Shown here: in pieces, positions 35,230-44,275 of the stretch
Numbering within the stretch: position 1 is the first letter of the stretch
How the letters are laid out: the number at the start of each line of letters is the position of its first letter
Assembly (NCBI GenBank): GCA_938083445.1
Contig: CALKCP010000011.1
Span: forward strand, 1 to 64,000
Origin: an uncultured Ulvibacter sp.
Lineage (GTDB): Bacteria; Bacteroidota; Bacteroidia; Flavobacteriales; Flavobacteriaceae
Reading direction: 5' to 3'
Length of the DNA stretch: 64,000 nucleotides
Notes under the pieces: generated by a model
Told to the model about the DNA's origin: nothing
Databases searched by the model: none
The model's input: only the letters and a program-made list of their open reading frames with translations
Position numbers and translations under genes: made by a program

Positions 35230-35237
35230 TACTTTTG
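35230..35237 (+). promoter_or_regulatory. Bacteroidota -7 element (TACTTTTG) of the PhoD-like gene
   Basis: Matches TAnnTTTG, 23 bases before the ATG at 35261, and supports using that ATG rather than the TTG at 35225 upstream. Confidence 0.45.
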
Positions 35238-35260
35238 AGCAACCTAAACAGTATAAAACT

Positions 35261-36313
35261 ATGAAAAGGCTACCACTAATTTTCCTGTTACTTATTCTAA
35301 TTACTTCGTGTAAAGAAAAGAAGTCTGCAAGTAAATCGCAGGTCCAAACAGATACCGCAGCGCCTTTATCTGATGATTTTACAATTGTTTTTGCCAGTTG
35401 TAACGATCAAAACCGTGAGCAGCCATTGTGGTTGCCAATACTAGAAAACAAACCAGATCTCTTTATATGGGGAGGAGATAATATCTATTCCGATACGGCA
35501 GATATGGAAAAAATGGCTTCCGATTATAACAAACAACGCTCCAATCCTGATTATACAAAACTGAGAGAATCAACCACCGTTATTGGTACTTGGGATGATC
35601 ACGATTATGGATTAAATGATGCAGGAGTAGAGTGGGAGCAAAAAGAGAATGCTCAAAGATTGTTCTTAGATTTCTTAGATTTTCCAGAAGATGATCCTCT
35701 GAGATTCCAAAAAGGGATTTATTATTCAAGAAAATACAGTACAGACAAAGGTGCTGTAAAAGTAATTTTGCTAGACACTCGGTATTATCGAGACTCCTTG
35801 CGTAAGAGCAAGAAAAAGAACAGGCGATACGACGCCTGGAATGAAAATGAAGGAGGAACGGTCTTAGGAGATATACAGTGGGATTGGTTAGAAAAGGAAT
35901 TGCAAGATGAAAGCGCCGCATTTACTGTGATTGTTAGTAGCATCCAGTTTTTAGCAGATGAGCACGGCTGGGAAAAATGGGGCAATCACCCATCTGAAGT
36001 TAAAAAGATGTACAAAACACTTAAAAAAGCGAAGTCGAAAAACATTCTTTTTGTAAGTGGTGATAGGCATCTTGCAGAATTTTCAGTCACTAATGTGCCT
36101 GAACTGCCCTACGATTTAGTTGATTTTACAACGAGTGGATTAACACACACCTTTCCCGATAGCCCGAAAGAGCCCAATAGATTCCGTGTTGGAAAAGTCG
36201 TAAAGGGGCTTAATTTTGGAGTGTTGCATTTCGATTTAGAGGTTGAAAAAGCTTCTTTGGAAGTACGAGGTGTTAATAATGAACTTCTAGAAGTTTTAGA
36301 AGTTCAATATTAA
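35261..36313 (+). CDS. PhoD-like metallophosphatase lipoprotein
   Basis: A 350-residue lipoprotein (lipobox LITSC) of the alkaline phosphatase D/metallophosphatase superfamily, facing the periplasm or surface. Metal-binding motifs appear in order: FASCNDQNR, WGGDNIYSD, GTWDDHDYGLND, LLDTRYYRDS and FVSGDRHLAEFS. Such enzymes hydrolyse phosphomonoesters or phosphodiesters. The gene is monocistronic with its own promoter element and no neighbour suggests a specific substrate. Start chosen at the ATG giving the lipoprotein signal. Confidence 0.9.
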   Translation: MKRLPLIFLLLILITSCKEKKSASKSQVQTDTAAPLSDDFTIVFASCNDQNREQPLWLPILENKPDLFIWGGDNIYSDTADMEKMASDYNKQRSNPDYTKLRESTTVIGTWDDHDYGLNDAGVEWEQKENAQRLFLDFLDFPEDDPLRFQKGIYYSRKYSTDKGAVKVILLDTRYYRDSLRKSKKKNRRYDAWNENEGGTVLGDIQWDWLEKELQDESAAFTVIVSSIQFLADEHGWEKWGNHPSEVKKMYKTLKKAKSKNILFVSGDRHLAEFSVTNVPELPYDLVDFTTSGLTHTFPDSPKEPNRFRVGKVVKGLNFGVLHFDLEVEKASLEVRGVNNELLEVLEVQY

Positions 36314-36438
36314 GGGATACGCATCAACGACTATACATCAGTCTAGATTCCAATTTCTATCGCAGTTAAAAGCCTGTAAGCTAAAGCGACATCATAATTA
36401 ATAATAACGCATTTTATTAATAAATTGGGATAAATGTG

Positions 36439-36446
36439 TAGTTTTG
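36439..36446 (+). promoter_or_regulatory. Bacteroidota -7 element (TAGTTTTG) of ndk
   Basis: Matches TAnnTTTG, 21 bases before the ndk ATG. Confidence 0.5.
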
Positions 36447-36467
36447 CACAAATTTTAAAAAACAGTG

Positions 36468-36887
36468 ATGAGAACAGATAGAACATTTACAATGTTAAAG
36501 CCTGATAGTGTTGAAAAAGGACATATTGGAGCAATTCTTGAGAAAATTAATGCTTCTGGTTTTAGAATCGTAGCTTTAAAACTAACTCAAATGACAACAG
36601 CAGATGCTCAGGCATTTTATGAAGTGCACAGTGAACGCCCATTTTATGGGGAGTTAGTTGAGTACATGACGCGAGGTCCAATCGTTGCAGCGATTCTTGA
36701 AAAAGACAATGCTGTTGCAGATTTTAGAACCCTGATTGGCGCTACAAACCCTGCTGATGCGGCTGAAGGTACCATTCGAAAATTATACGCAGCTTCTATT
36801 GGAGAAAATGCAGTTCACGGAAGTGACAGCGATGAAAATGCAGCGATAGAAGGAAACTTCCATTTCTCTCAAAGAGAGATGTTTTAG
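36468..36887 (+). CDS. ndk: Nucleoside-diphosphate kinase
   Basis: Transfers the gamma phosphate between NTPs and NDPs. The catalytic His117 lies in [13 protein letters not shown] and Lys11 in [10 protein letters not shown]. At 139 residues it is of normal length. I start at the ATG at 36468; the GTG directly in front would add one Met. It stands alone with its own promoter element and a strong bidirectional terminator 17 bases after the stop. Confidence 0.97.
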   Translation: MRTDRTFTMLKPDSVEKGHIGAILEKINASGFRIVALKLTQMTTADAQAFYEVHSERPFYGELVEYMTRGPIVAAILEKDNAVADFRTLIGATNPADAAEGTIRKLYAASIGENAVHGSDSDENAAIEGNFHFSQREMF

Positions 36888-36904
36888 TAGTATGCAAAAC
36901 AAAT

Positions 36905-36940
36905 AAAAGCGTCTTTTGAATTACAAAAGACGCTTTTTTT
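36905..36940. terminator. Bidirectional terminator between ndk and the DUF721 gene
   Basis: A perfect 14-bp stem (36905-36918 with 36924-36937) closes a five-base loop. It has T-runs on both strands and sits between the convergent ndk and DUF721 genes. Confidence 0.9.
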
Positions 36941-36965
36941 ATGGGTAAAATTTAGCATGTATCAA

Positions 36966-37262
36966 TTATCGGAGCACTAGTTTTGTAATTAACTCTTTGC
37001 CGAGCTCCTCATTGAGTATTTTGATTATTTTTTCTTTACCGTAACTTAATTCCTCGCGAAGTACTGAAGAACTTAGCTGCACGAAAAGGGTACTTTGATC
37101 CAACATAATATTTGTGGTGTATTTGGAAACAGCATTTCCTAATACTTTATGCCAAGCGTCGCTCACATCGAGTTTGTCTAGTCCTTTTTCTAGTTTGTTT
37201 GTCTCAATGAAGGCTTTTACAACATCACCGATACTGGTGTTTTCTGCTTTGCGTTTTGCCAT
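36966..37262 (-). CDS. DUF721 (DciA-like) protein
   Basis: A 98-residue protein with the DUF721 fold (IGDVVKAFIETNKLEKGLDK, AWHKVLGNAVSKYT, LFVQLSSSVLREELSYGKEK). DUF721 includes DciA, the ancestral loader of the replicative helicase DnaB in bacteria lacking DnaC. Bacteroidota members are short like this one. Its location next to recF, with one small lipoprotein gene between, is in keeping with a DNA replication link. Role by homology only. Confidence 0.85.
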   Translation of the reverse strand: MAKRKAENTSIGDVVKAFIETNKLEKGLDKLDVSDAWHKVLGNAVSKYTTNIMLDQSTLFVQLSSSVLREELSYGKEKIIKILNEELGKELITKLVLR

Positions 37263-37328
37263 TTTTTTCTTTTGGTTCTTCGATTAAGGTCGGAAGCTTA
37301 GTAAACGAAGCCTCAATGTTTCTTTTTG

Positions 37329-37751
37329 TTAGTTCCCAAAATTAAACTTTCTAAACTTTTTATAGGTATATATTTTAGAATCTCTATTAAGTATTTTTAA
37401 TACACTGTCTGTGGCAACAAGTACGGTTTCTTTCCAGCTGTCAAAGGGGGTTGTGTAATAGAGGTTCAAGCTATCGTTTTCAACAATTAATTGAAACTTC
37501 TCAGCAGTACCGTTATTTACAAAACTTCCATCGAATTGAGGCGCCACCTTCGTACGTACCCCTTTTTCTTCCGAAATTTCTACGAAGTCTACTACTGCAT
37601 TAATTGAAAAGTCTTTTATGTTTCCATTGGGTAATTGTACAGATTCAATGCCCCAATAACCGCCTAATTTATCTTTTTGAATGGTAGCGTCTTTTTTTTC
37701 GCATGAATTAAAAATAAAGAAAATCGCAAGAAGTAGTATGTTGTATTTCAT
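37329..37751 (-). CDS. Lipocalin-like small lipoprotein
   Basis: A 140-residue lipoprotein (lipobox IFNSC, lipidated Cys17). After the signal the pattern GGYWGIESVQLPNGNIKDF followed by alternating beta strands resembles lipocalin-like proteins of Bacteroidota, but no strong catalytic or ligand motif is visible. It lies between the recF and DUF721 genes on the same strand (103 and 66 bp gaps). Function unknown; family assignment is tentative. Confidence 0.65.
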   Translation of the reverse strand: MKYNILLLAIFFIFNSCEKKDATIQKDKLGGYWGIESVQLPNGNIKDFSINAVVDFVEISEEKGVRTKVAPQFDGSFVNNGTAEKFQLIVENDSLNLYYTTPFDSWKETVLVATDSVLKILNRDSKIYTYKKFRKFNFGN

Positions 37752-37854
37752 TTTTTCCGATTTGAAGTTAATGTATCAATATAGCCCATGAAACAGATCT
37801 TCTTATACGTTTTTAGGATGTATTTAAAAACGGTACTCGTCGTATATTTCTTTT

Positions 37855-38934
37855 CTAAAGCGAAAACATTTTATAAGATTGCCCTACTTTTTTTATAACA
37901 TTTTCTGTTCGCTCTTTGTGCGTGTCGCTTATAAATAACTGTCCGAAGTTCTCATTATGTACAAGCGTAATTATATGTTCAACTCGGTGCTCATCGAGTT
38001 TGTCAAAAATATCATCAAGCAATAAAATTGGATTTACTTTACACTGGGTTTTAATAAAATCGAATTGCGCTAACTTCAATGCTATTAAATATGATTTCTG
38101 TTGCCCTTGCGACCCGAACTTTTTAATCGGGTGTCCTTCTATTTCGAAAGAAAGATCGTCTTTGTGAATTCCAAAGTTGGTGTATTGAGACATCTTATCT
38201 TTTAAAATGTTCTCCTCTAAGAGTGTGCATAACCCCTTTTCTTTTAATTGGCTACTGTACTTTAGATCCACATGCTCTAAACCGCTGCTAATTGAATTAT
38301 AGCGTGCCAAGAATATGGGTGTAAATGCTGATAAAAAGGCCGTACGTTTCTCAAATATTACGGAGCCATACATATGTAATTGTTCGTTGTATACGTCTAA
38401 ATTGTCCTGATTAAAGGTATTGTTTAGAGCAAAATACTTAAGCAATGAATTTCTTTGGGTAAGTACTTTATTATAACTTAATAGTGTTGAAAGGTAAGAG
38501 CTATCTCCCTGAGATATAACACCATCGATAAACTTTCTTCGTGTGTCACTTCCTTCCGTTATAAGGTCTCGGTCTGCTGGAGAAATTAGAACTAAGGGCA
38601 GAAAACCGATGTGTTCACTAAATTTTTCGTAGGCTTTGGCATTGCGTTTTATTATTTTCTTCTGGCCTCTTTTTGCACTCACCAAAACCTTTTCATTTCT
38701 TTCATCTTTTAGGTACTGCCCTTCAATAACAAAAAAATCTTCGCCATGTTTTATATTTTGTCCTGTAATTGGGTTGAAATAGCTCTTTCCAAAGGATAAA
38801 TGATAAATTGCATCCAACACATTTGTCTTTCCAATGCCATTTGGACCAACAAAACAGTTGATTTTAGGATCAAATTCAAAAGTTTCTGTTTCTATGTTTT
38901 TATAGTTAAGAAGAGATATTTTTTCTAATACCAT
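37855..38934 (-). CDS. recF: DNA replication and repair protein RecF
   Basis: An SMC-like ATPase of 359 residues that helps load RecA at gaps. Walker [10 protein letters not shown] is at 30-38, the signature [18 protein letters not shown] near 295-312, and Walker [17 protein letters not shown] after it. I start at the ATG at 38932-38934, which yields [13 protein letters not shown]; 24 more codons are open upstream but unlike the family. It is divergent from the TPR gene. Confidence 0.95.
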   Translation of the reverse strand: MVLEKISLLNYKNIETETFEFDPKINCFVGPNGIGKTNVLDAIYHLSFGKSYFNPITGQNIKHGEDFFVIEGQYLKDERNEKVLVSAKRGQKKIIKRNAKAYEKFSEHIGFLPLVLISPADRDLITEGSDTRRKFIDGVISQGDSSYLSTLLSYNKVLTQRNSLLKYFALNNTFNQDNLDVYNEQLHMYGSVIFEKRTAFLSAFTPIFLARYNSISSGLEHVDLKYSSQLKEKGLCTLLEENILKDKMSQYTNFGIHKDDLSFEIEGHPIKKFGSQGQQKSYLIALKLAQFDFIKTQCKVNPILLLDDIFDKLDEHRVEHIITLVHNENFGQLFISDTHKERTENVIKKVGQSYKMFSL

Positions 38935-39056
38935 GTTAATCAGTGTGTTGCAATTTAGTTTAAATAATACTGCTGCTTTTAAAAGTCTTTTGAAACAGAC
39001 CTGCAAAATATTGAAAAATAAGAAATCTTTTCGCTTTTAAATTCTAATAAATATTT

Positions 39057-39064
39057 TATTTTTG
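39057..39064 (+). promoter_or_regulatory. Bacteroidota -7 element (TATTTTTG) of the TPR-ribH unit
   Basis: Matches TAnnTTTG, 19 bases before the ATG at 39084. Confidence 0.5.
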
Positions 39065-39083
39065 CCCTTCAACAAAGATAACT

Positions 39084-39848
39084 ATGGCAACGTACAAAAA
39101 ACGTGGTGGTAAACCAAGAACGAAGGCTGAGAAAGATCAGAATATAGAAGACGGAAGTACTACCGCTGAGGTATTTAATACTTTGGACGAAGGGGCATCA
39201 AGAACCGAAGCTTGGGTTGAAAAGAATCAAAAATATATTTTGGGTCTTATTGGCGTAGTAGCTATTTGTGTGCTGGGTTATTTGGCCTACGAACAGTTTA
39301 TTCAAAAGCCGAAAGAAATTGAGGCGACCAATGAGATGTTTCAGGCTCAGACGTATTTTGAGCAAGCATTAACGGCTCCAGCCAAGGATTCATTATTTAA
39401 TTTATCTCTTAACGGAGGAGAAGGTAAGTATGGGTTTATAGATTTGGTTGATAAGTTTGGAGGAACAGCTGCTGGAAATCTCTCAAAATATTACGCTGGA
39501 ATGGCTTTTCTTAATACAAATAACTACAAAGAAGCGATTAACTATTTAGATGACTTTAGTAGTGATGATGCTATAATTGGTCCTTTGGCTAAAGGGGGTA
39601 TAGGTGATGCATTCGTGCAACTGGGTCAAGAAGATAAAGCCTTGGCTTATTATGAGATTGCGGCAAGTATGAGTATAAACGACTTTACGACACCGAGATT
39701 TTTATTGAAAGCCGGTACCGCTGCTATGAATACAGGTAAAAAAGAAAAGGCAATTAAACATTTTACTGAAATTGTTGAGAAATATCCGAATGCTACTGAG
39801 GCCGCCAAGGCGACTGGAAATATTGGAAAAGCGAACGCAATGAATTAA
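39084..39848 (+). CDS. Membrane-anchored tetratricopeptide repeat protein (YfgM-like)
   Basis: A 254-residue protein with a basic, charged N-terminal cytoplasmic part (1-47), one membrane helix (about 50-68, YILGLIGVVAICVLGYLAY) and a periplasmic TPR domain (about 80-250). TPR units include AAGNLSKYYAGMAFLNTNNY and ALAYYEIAASMSINDF. The layout matches YfgM-type proteins that assist the Sec translocon and periplasmic chaperones. ribH starts two bases after its stop codon, so they share a transcript. Confidence 0.83.
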   Translation: MATYKKRGGKPRTKAEKDQNIEDGSTTAEVFNTLDEGASRTEAWVEKNQKYILGLIGVVAICVLGYLAYEQFIQKPKEIEATNEMFQAQTYFEQALTAPAKDSLFNLSLNGGEGKYGFIDLVDKFGGTAAGNLSKYYAGMAFLNTNNYKEAINYLDDFSSDDAIIGPLAKGGIGDAFVQLGQEDKALAYYEIAASMSINDFTTPRFLLKAGTAAMNTGKKEKAIKHFTEIVEKYPNATEAAKATGNIGKANAMN

Positions 39849-39850
39849 AA

Positions 39851-40348
39851 ATGGCAACAGAAAATAATAATTTATCGGTTTATGATAAAGCAACAATCCC
39901 AGACGCGAAAAATTTTCGGTTTGGGATTGTTGTTTCAGAATGGAATCATAAGATTACTGAGGGCATGTTTCAAGGCGCCTTTAATGCGCTGAAAGATTGC
40001 GGAGCGATTAGTGATAATATTGTTCGTTGGAATGTACCTGGGAGTTTTGAACTGGTATACGGTTGTAAAAGGATGCAAAAGAGTTATGATATGCTTGACG
40101 CTGTGATTGCTATTGGAAGTGTAGTGCAAGGCGAAACAAAGCATTTTGATTATGTCTGTGAGGGAGTTTCACAAGGAATTAAAGACTTGAATGTGTTGGG
40201 AGATATTCCAGTAATTTTTTGTGTCTTAACTGATAACACACAACAACAAGCCATTGATCGAAGCGGAGGGATACATGGAAATAAAGGAACCGAGGCAGCG
40301 ATAGCTGCAATTAAAATGGCTCAACTTAGAAAAGATTCGAAGTTTTAG
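39851..40348 (+). CDS. ribH: 6,7-dimethyl-8-ribityllumazine synthase
   Basis: The penultimate enzyme of riboflavin synthesis. At 165 residues it has the family hallmarks: the substrate-binding VSEWNHKITEGMFQGA, VPGSFELVYGCKRM, the catalytic His in GSVVQGETKHFDYVC, and FCVLTDNTQQQAIDRSGG. The GNKGTEAA stretch near the C-terminus binds phosphate. It is co-transcribed with the TPR gene. No FMN riboswitch is visible upstream. Confidence 0.96.
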   Translation: MATENNNLSVYDKATIPDAKNFRFGIVVSEWNHKITEGMFQGAFNALKDCGAISDNIVRWNVPGSFELVYGCKRMQKSYDMLDAVIAIGSVVQGETKHFDYVCEGVSQGIKDLNVLGDIPVIFCVLTDNTQQQAIDRSGGIHGNKGTEAAIAAIKMAQLRKDSKF

Positions 40349-40457
40349 TCTATAGCCGACTGTCGCCCATATTTATCCTGCGATGCGATAAAATTAGAGC
40401 ATTGTAATTGTTCAAAACTTTGAAAGCCAAAATACTCCGAGAATTGCCTATTTTCAG

Positions 40458-40465
40458 TAACTTTG
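40458..40465 (+). promoter_or_regulatory. Bacteroidota -7 element (TAACTTTG) upstream of the small membrane protein and mutL
   Basis: Matches TAnnTTTG, 12 bases before the ATG at 40478. It would drive the small membrane protein, mutL and the rhomboid genes. Confidence 0.5.
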
Positions 40466-40477
40466 AATTCAACTATT

Positions 40478-40765
40478 ATGGGCATTTTAAAAACACGCAA
40501 GAATAAAAAATTCGATTATCAACCTCGTTATTTTGATGACAAAGGGGAAGGTAGCCCATTTCAAATTGAACATAAATTTGATAAATTTCGTTCTACGGTA
40601 GGTCCTAATAATGGCCTGAAGGGCAAGTTTGTAAATGCTTGGGATGATATTAGAGACCCCTCTAGTCGCGCTACCAATAAAATAATATTAGTCGTTATTG
40701 CTGTTTTAGTTTTGTTTTTTCTTTACATAATCGAGTTCGACTTGTCTATATTCTTATCCAAATAA
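40478..40765 (+). CDS. Small conserved single-pass membrane protein
   Basis: A 95-residue protein of unknown function. The N-terminal 65 residues are charged and start MGILKTRKNKKFDYQPRYFD. A C-terminal membrane helix follows (about 69-87, IILVVIAVLVLFFLYIIEF). Relatives are often mislabelled as riboflavin synthase subunit beta because they sit next to ribH, but there is no lumazine synthase homology. The ATG at 40478 is preferred over the TTG at 40463. The stop codon overlaps the mutL ATG by one base, so translation is coupled to MutL. Confidence 0.75.
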   Translation: MGILKTRKNKKFDYQPRYFDDKGEGSPFQIEHKFDKFRSTVGPNNGLKGKFVNAWDDIRDPSSRATNKIILVVIAVLVLFFLYIIEFDLSIFLSK

Positions 40766-42630
40766 TGGCAGACATCATTAAACTTTTACCGGATCATGTT
40801 GCGAATCAAATTGCCGCAGGCGAGGTTGTGCAACGTCCAGCTTCAGTCGTTAAGGAATTGTTAGAAAACGCCTTAGATGCTGGGGCTTCAGAAATCACCT
40901 TGGTTATCAAGGAGGCAGGTAAAATATTGGTGCAAGTAATAGATAACGGCATGGGTATGAGTAATGCCGATGCTCGCCTGTGTTTTGAGCGTCATGCCAC
41001 ATCAAAGATTACATCTGCAGAAGATCTATTTAGCCTTCATACAAAAGGATTTAGAGGAGAGGCCTTGGCCTCCATAGCTGCGATCGCACATGTCGAGTTA
41101 AAAACGAGAACAGAAACTTCCGAAGTAGGAACAAAAATAAGTATCGAAGGTAGTCAAGTAATAGAGCAAGAGTCTGTTGTTTCTTTAACAGGAACGACTA
41201 TTTCGGTGAAAAATTTATTCTACAATATTCCTGCAAGACGTAATTTTCTTAAAAGTAATACGGTTGAAACACGCCATATAATTGATGAATTCCACAGAGT
41301 AGTTTTAGCGCATCCTCAAGTTTCCTTCACCATGCTGGCTAATGGAAGTGATGTGTTTAAATTGCCTGAGAGTAATTTGAGACAACGAATAGTAAATGTA
41401 TTTGGTGCTAAATCAAATGAAAAATTGGTTCCTGTTTCTGAAGAAACTGAAATTATTAAAATTAACGGATTCGTTTTAAAGCCCGATTTCGCAAAAAAAG
41501 GTAGGGGAGGGCAGTTCTTCTTTGTAAACAATCGTTTTATTAAGAGTCCATATCTTCATCACGCGGTACTTTCAGCATTCGAAGGTTTAATAAAAGAAGG
41601 CACAACCCCCGGGTATTTTTTATTTTTAGATGTAGACCCTAAGTCCATAGATATTAATATACATCCCACTAAGACAGAAATTAAATTCGACGACGAACAG
41701 GCTTTATATGCCATACTAAGATCAACAATAAAACACAGCTTAGGTCAATTTAGCATTGGTCCGGTTCTAGATTTTAATCGGGAAGCAGAATTGGACACAC
41801 CTTACGATTATAATAAAAAATCACCTGTGGCACCTATCATCGATGTTGACAAGGAATTTAATCCTTTTCAAAAGGAATCGACGAAAGGTCGCGGCGCTGT
41901 TCCTTATCAAAAGGAAAAAGGTGCCTCATGGGAATCTTTATACGTTGGACTTAACGAGGGCTTTGGTTCTGTTCCTAGATCAGCTAACGAATCGGCGAAT
42001 AGTGTCGAAATGCATTTTGAGAGTGATGAAGTTACTGGAACTCTTTTTGATGATGAGTCTGAAGCCGCCGGGCAGACAACGTTTCAACTACAAAAGAAGT
42101 ACATTATCAGCCCAATAAAATCGGGGCTCATGATCATTCATCAGCATTTGGCTCATCAACGTGTTTTGTACGAAGAATTACTCAAGAATATAACGGTTCA
42201 GGAAGCCGTAAGTCAACAGTTGTTATTTCCCCTATGTTTTAATTTAGCAAAGCCGGATGTGGAAATATTGAAAAAAATTCAGGAGCAGTTGGAGCATACC
42301 GGATTTGTTTTCGCTGCTTTAAAGGATGATATTGTTGAGATCGAAGGAATTCCGGTTACGGTTGCTGAAAGTCAAATAGAAAAAATACTTGAACAATTAA
42401 TAAATGATATTCGAGAAGAGGTTCCAGACGCGGGCTTTAGTCAGAATGATTTGCTTGCGAAATCAATGGCAAAGAGTATGGCAATTAAAACGGGCGTATC
42501 TTTGAGCAGAGAAGAGCGAGAGCATCTGGTAAATCAGTTGTTTGCTTGTAAGGAGCCTAGTTTTGCGCCAAACAATAGGGCGGTTTTAATTACAATGGAT
42601 GTCAATGATTTTGATAAAAAATTTTTATAG
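40765..42630 (+). CDS. mutL: DNA mismatch repair protein MutL
   Basis: The matchmaker of mismatch repair, 621 residues. The GHKL ATPase N-terminus is complete: ANQIAAGEVVQRP (13-25), ENALDAGA, VIDNGMGM (58-65), and TKGFRGEALASIAA. The linker (about 340-430) is variable. The C-terminal dimerisation domain contains HQHLAHQRVLYEE (459-471), where endonuclease-type MutL has DQHA-x2-E-x4-E, and APNNR (601-605) where CPHGR is usual. Both metal-binding motifs thus look altered. The next gene, a rhomboid protease, starts with no intervening base. Confidence 0.95.
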   Translation: MADIIKLLPDHVANQIAAGEVVQRPASVVKELLENALDAGASEITLVIKEAGKILVQVIDNGMGMSNADARLCFERHATSKITSAEDLFSLHTKGFRGEALASIAAIAHVELKTRTETSEVGTKISIEGSQVIEQESVVSLTGTTISVKNLFYNIPARRNFLKSNTVETRHIIDEFHRVVLAHPQVSFTMLANGSDVFKLPESNLRQRIVNVFGAKSNEKLVPVSEETEIIKINGFVLKPDFAKKGRGGQFFFVNNRFIKSPYLHHAVLSAFEGLIKEGTTPGYFLFLDVDPKSIDINIHPTKTEIKFDDEQALYAILRSTIKHSLGQFSIGPVLDFNREAELDTPYDYNKKSPVAPIIDVDKEFNPFQKESTKGRGAVPYQKEKGASWESLYVGLNEGFGSVPRSANESANSVEMHFESDEVTGTLFDDESEAAGQTTFQLQKKYIISPIKSGLMIIHQHLAHQRVLYEELLKNITVQEAVSQQLLFPLCFNLAKPDVEILKKIQEQLEHTGFVFAALKDDIVEIEGIPVTVAESQIEKILEQLINDIREEVPDAGFSQNDLLAKSMAKSMAIKTGVSLSREEREHLVNQLFACKEPSFAPNNRAVLITMDVNDFDKKFL

Positions 42631-43383
42631 ATGGGTAGAATAACGGATACAGTAAAAGCACTTATTATCGTAAATGTATTGTTCTATATGGGCTCTATGT
42701 ACACCGGTGAGGTTGCCTACAAATTGTTTTCACTTTATTATTTTGAAAGTCCCAATTTTCATTTTTGGCAACCTTTAACTCATATGTTTATGCATGATAG
42801 CCAAAGCATCATGCACATTCTATTCAATATGTTTGGACTTTATATGTTTGGTTCCCCTTTGGAAGCGAGGTGGGGTCGAAACAAATTCTTGTTCTTTTAT
42901 TTTTCTGCTGGAATAGGTGCGGCTCTTATACACACGATGGTTAACTATTATCAAGTACAAAGCGGCGTGGATGCCTTGCTTGCGGGTGGGTGGAGTCAAG
43001 AAAACATAACTAATTTTTTAGAGACAGGAACTGGTGGGAGTCGAAGTATTTTGGAAGTAGTTTCTCAGAGTAAAATTGACACTATCTTTTCATCATACAA
43101 TGTTCCAGCTGTTGGGGCTTCGGGAGCGATTTATGGTATTTTAGTAGCATTTGGAATGATGTATCCAAATACCGAGTTAATGCTTATGTTTTTACCCATT
43201 CCAATCAAGGCAAAATATTTTATTCCGGTTTTACTTCTCATTGATTTATTCTCAGGACTCACTGGATTCTCCCTTTTTGGACAGAATATTGCTAATTGGG
43301 CCCATATTGGAGGTGCCTTGTTTGGCTTTATCATGGCCTATTATTGGAAAAAAAATAGTTTTAACGACAAGCGGTGGTATTAA
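42631..43383 (+). CDS. Rhomboid family intramembrane serine protease, first of two
   Basis: A 250-residue six-helix membrane protease. The catalytic dyad is Ser164 in GASGAIYG and His225 in WAHIGGAL. The oxyanion-loop-side motif HILFNMFGLYMFG (62-74) and the ARW segment in LEARWGRN are also present. A long insert between helices 2 and 3-4 (about 105-155) is unusual compared with GlpG. It starts directly after the mutL stop codon, and its last base lies six bases before the ATG of the second rhomboid. Substrates are unknown. Confidence 0.92.
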   Translation: MGRITDTVKALIIVNVLFYMGSMYTGEVAYKLFSLYYFESPNFHFWQPLTHMFMHDSQSIMHILFNMFGLYMFGSPLEARWGRNKFLFFYFSAGIGAALIHTMVNYYQVQSGVDALLAGGWSQENITNFLETGTGGSRSILEVVSQSKIDTIFSSYNVPAVGASGAIYGILVAFGMMYPNTELMLMFLPIPIKAKYFIPVLLLIDLFSGLTGFSLFGQNIANWAHIGGALFGFIMAYYWKKNSFNDKRWY

Positions 43384-43388
43384 GACGT

Positions 43389-44264
43389 ATGGCAAATAAT
43401 TTAACATATCAATTTAAAAATGCAAGCATCTTAGTAAAGATTATAGCGGTAAATACGGCTCTTTTTTTATCAATTTATTTGGCGTCATTTCTTTTTGGAA
43501 TACCACAAGATATCCTTGTTTCTTGGTTTGTGCTCCCAGACGACCCTCTAAGTTTGATCTTGCAACCGTGGTCTTTAATTACCTATAGTTTTTTACACTT
43601 CGGTGTTTGGCACCTAGTGTTTAATATGCTCTGGTTGCATTGGTTTGGAAAAATAGTATTGAATCTCTTTAACGCAAAACGATTCTTAACGATCTATTTA
43701 TTGGGAGGTCTGTTTGCGGGGCTTTTTTATGTTTTAGCGTATAATCTATTCCCTGTTTTTATTAATACATCTGGGCATCTTATAGGAGCTTCGGGAGCCG
43801 TTATGGCTATCATGGTGTTTATTGCGACCTATAGTCCGAATACGGAAATTCGGGTGTTTATGTTTACAATTAAGCTATGGCACATCGCTGCCTTTGTACT
43901 ATTGTTAGATCTCGTTAAAATTCCAACATCAGGCAATGCAGGGGGGCTTTTAGCTCATGTGGGAGGTGCAATTTTTGGATACGTATATGCCATTCAAATG
44001 GCGAAGGGTAATGACATAGGCAAGTGGTTTGAAAATGGGATGGATTGGTTTTTTGACCTCTTTAAATCTCGAGCTAAGAAGCCCTTTAGAAAAGTACATC
44101 GCAATGTGCGGCCAACACCGAAGAAGGGAAAATCACCTACAGATAAAACAGCACATCAGTCGAGGGTGGATAGCATATTAGATAAAATAGGTAAGAGTGG
44201 TTATGAGAGTTTGACTAAGGAGGAAAAAGATTTTTTGTTTAACGCAGGAAAAGGAGAAAAATAA
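43389..44264 (+). CDS. Rhomboid family intramembrane serine protease, second of two
   Basis: A 291-residue rhomboid with Ser135 in GASGAVMA and His190 in LAHVGGAIFGY, and HLVFNMLWLHWFG at 75-87. After the membrane domain a basic linker (about 220-255) leads to a conserved C-terminal helix pair (RVDSILDKIGKSGYESLTKE), likely cytoplasmic. I start at the ATG at 43389; the GTG at 43374 would overlap the first rhomboid. Both paralogues keep their catalytic residues, so neither is a pseudoprotease on this evidence. Confidence 0.91.
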   Translation: MANNLTYQFKNASILVKIIAVNTALFLSIYLASFLFGIPQDILVSWFVLPDDPLSLILQPWSLITYSFLHFGVWHLVFNMLWLHWFGKIVLNLFNAKRFLTIYLLGGLFAGLFYVLAYNLFPVFINTSGHLIGASGAVMAIMVFIATYSPNTEIRVFMFTIKLWHIAAFVLLLDLVKIPTSGNAGGLLAHVGGAIFGYVYAIQMAKGNDIGKWFENGMDWFFDLFKSRAKKPFRKVHRNVRPTPKKGKSPTDKTAHQSRVDSILDKIGKSGYESLTKEEKDFLFNAGKGEK

Positions 44265-44275
44265 TAAAAACCTAC

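Noticed and set aside
40463-40477. TTG start for the small membrane protein
   Set aside because: It lies inside the TAACTTTG promoter element; the ATG at 40478 fits better.
39851-40477. FMN riboswitch at ribH
   Set aside because: The TPR gene abuts ribH with two bases between, leaving no leader, and the region after ribH shows no riboswitch-like folding.
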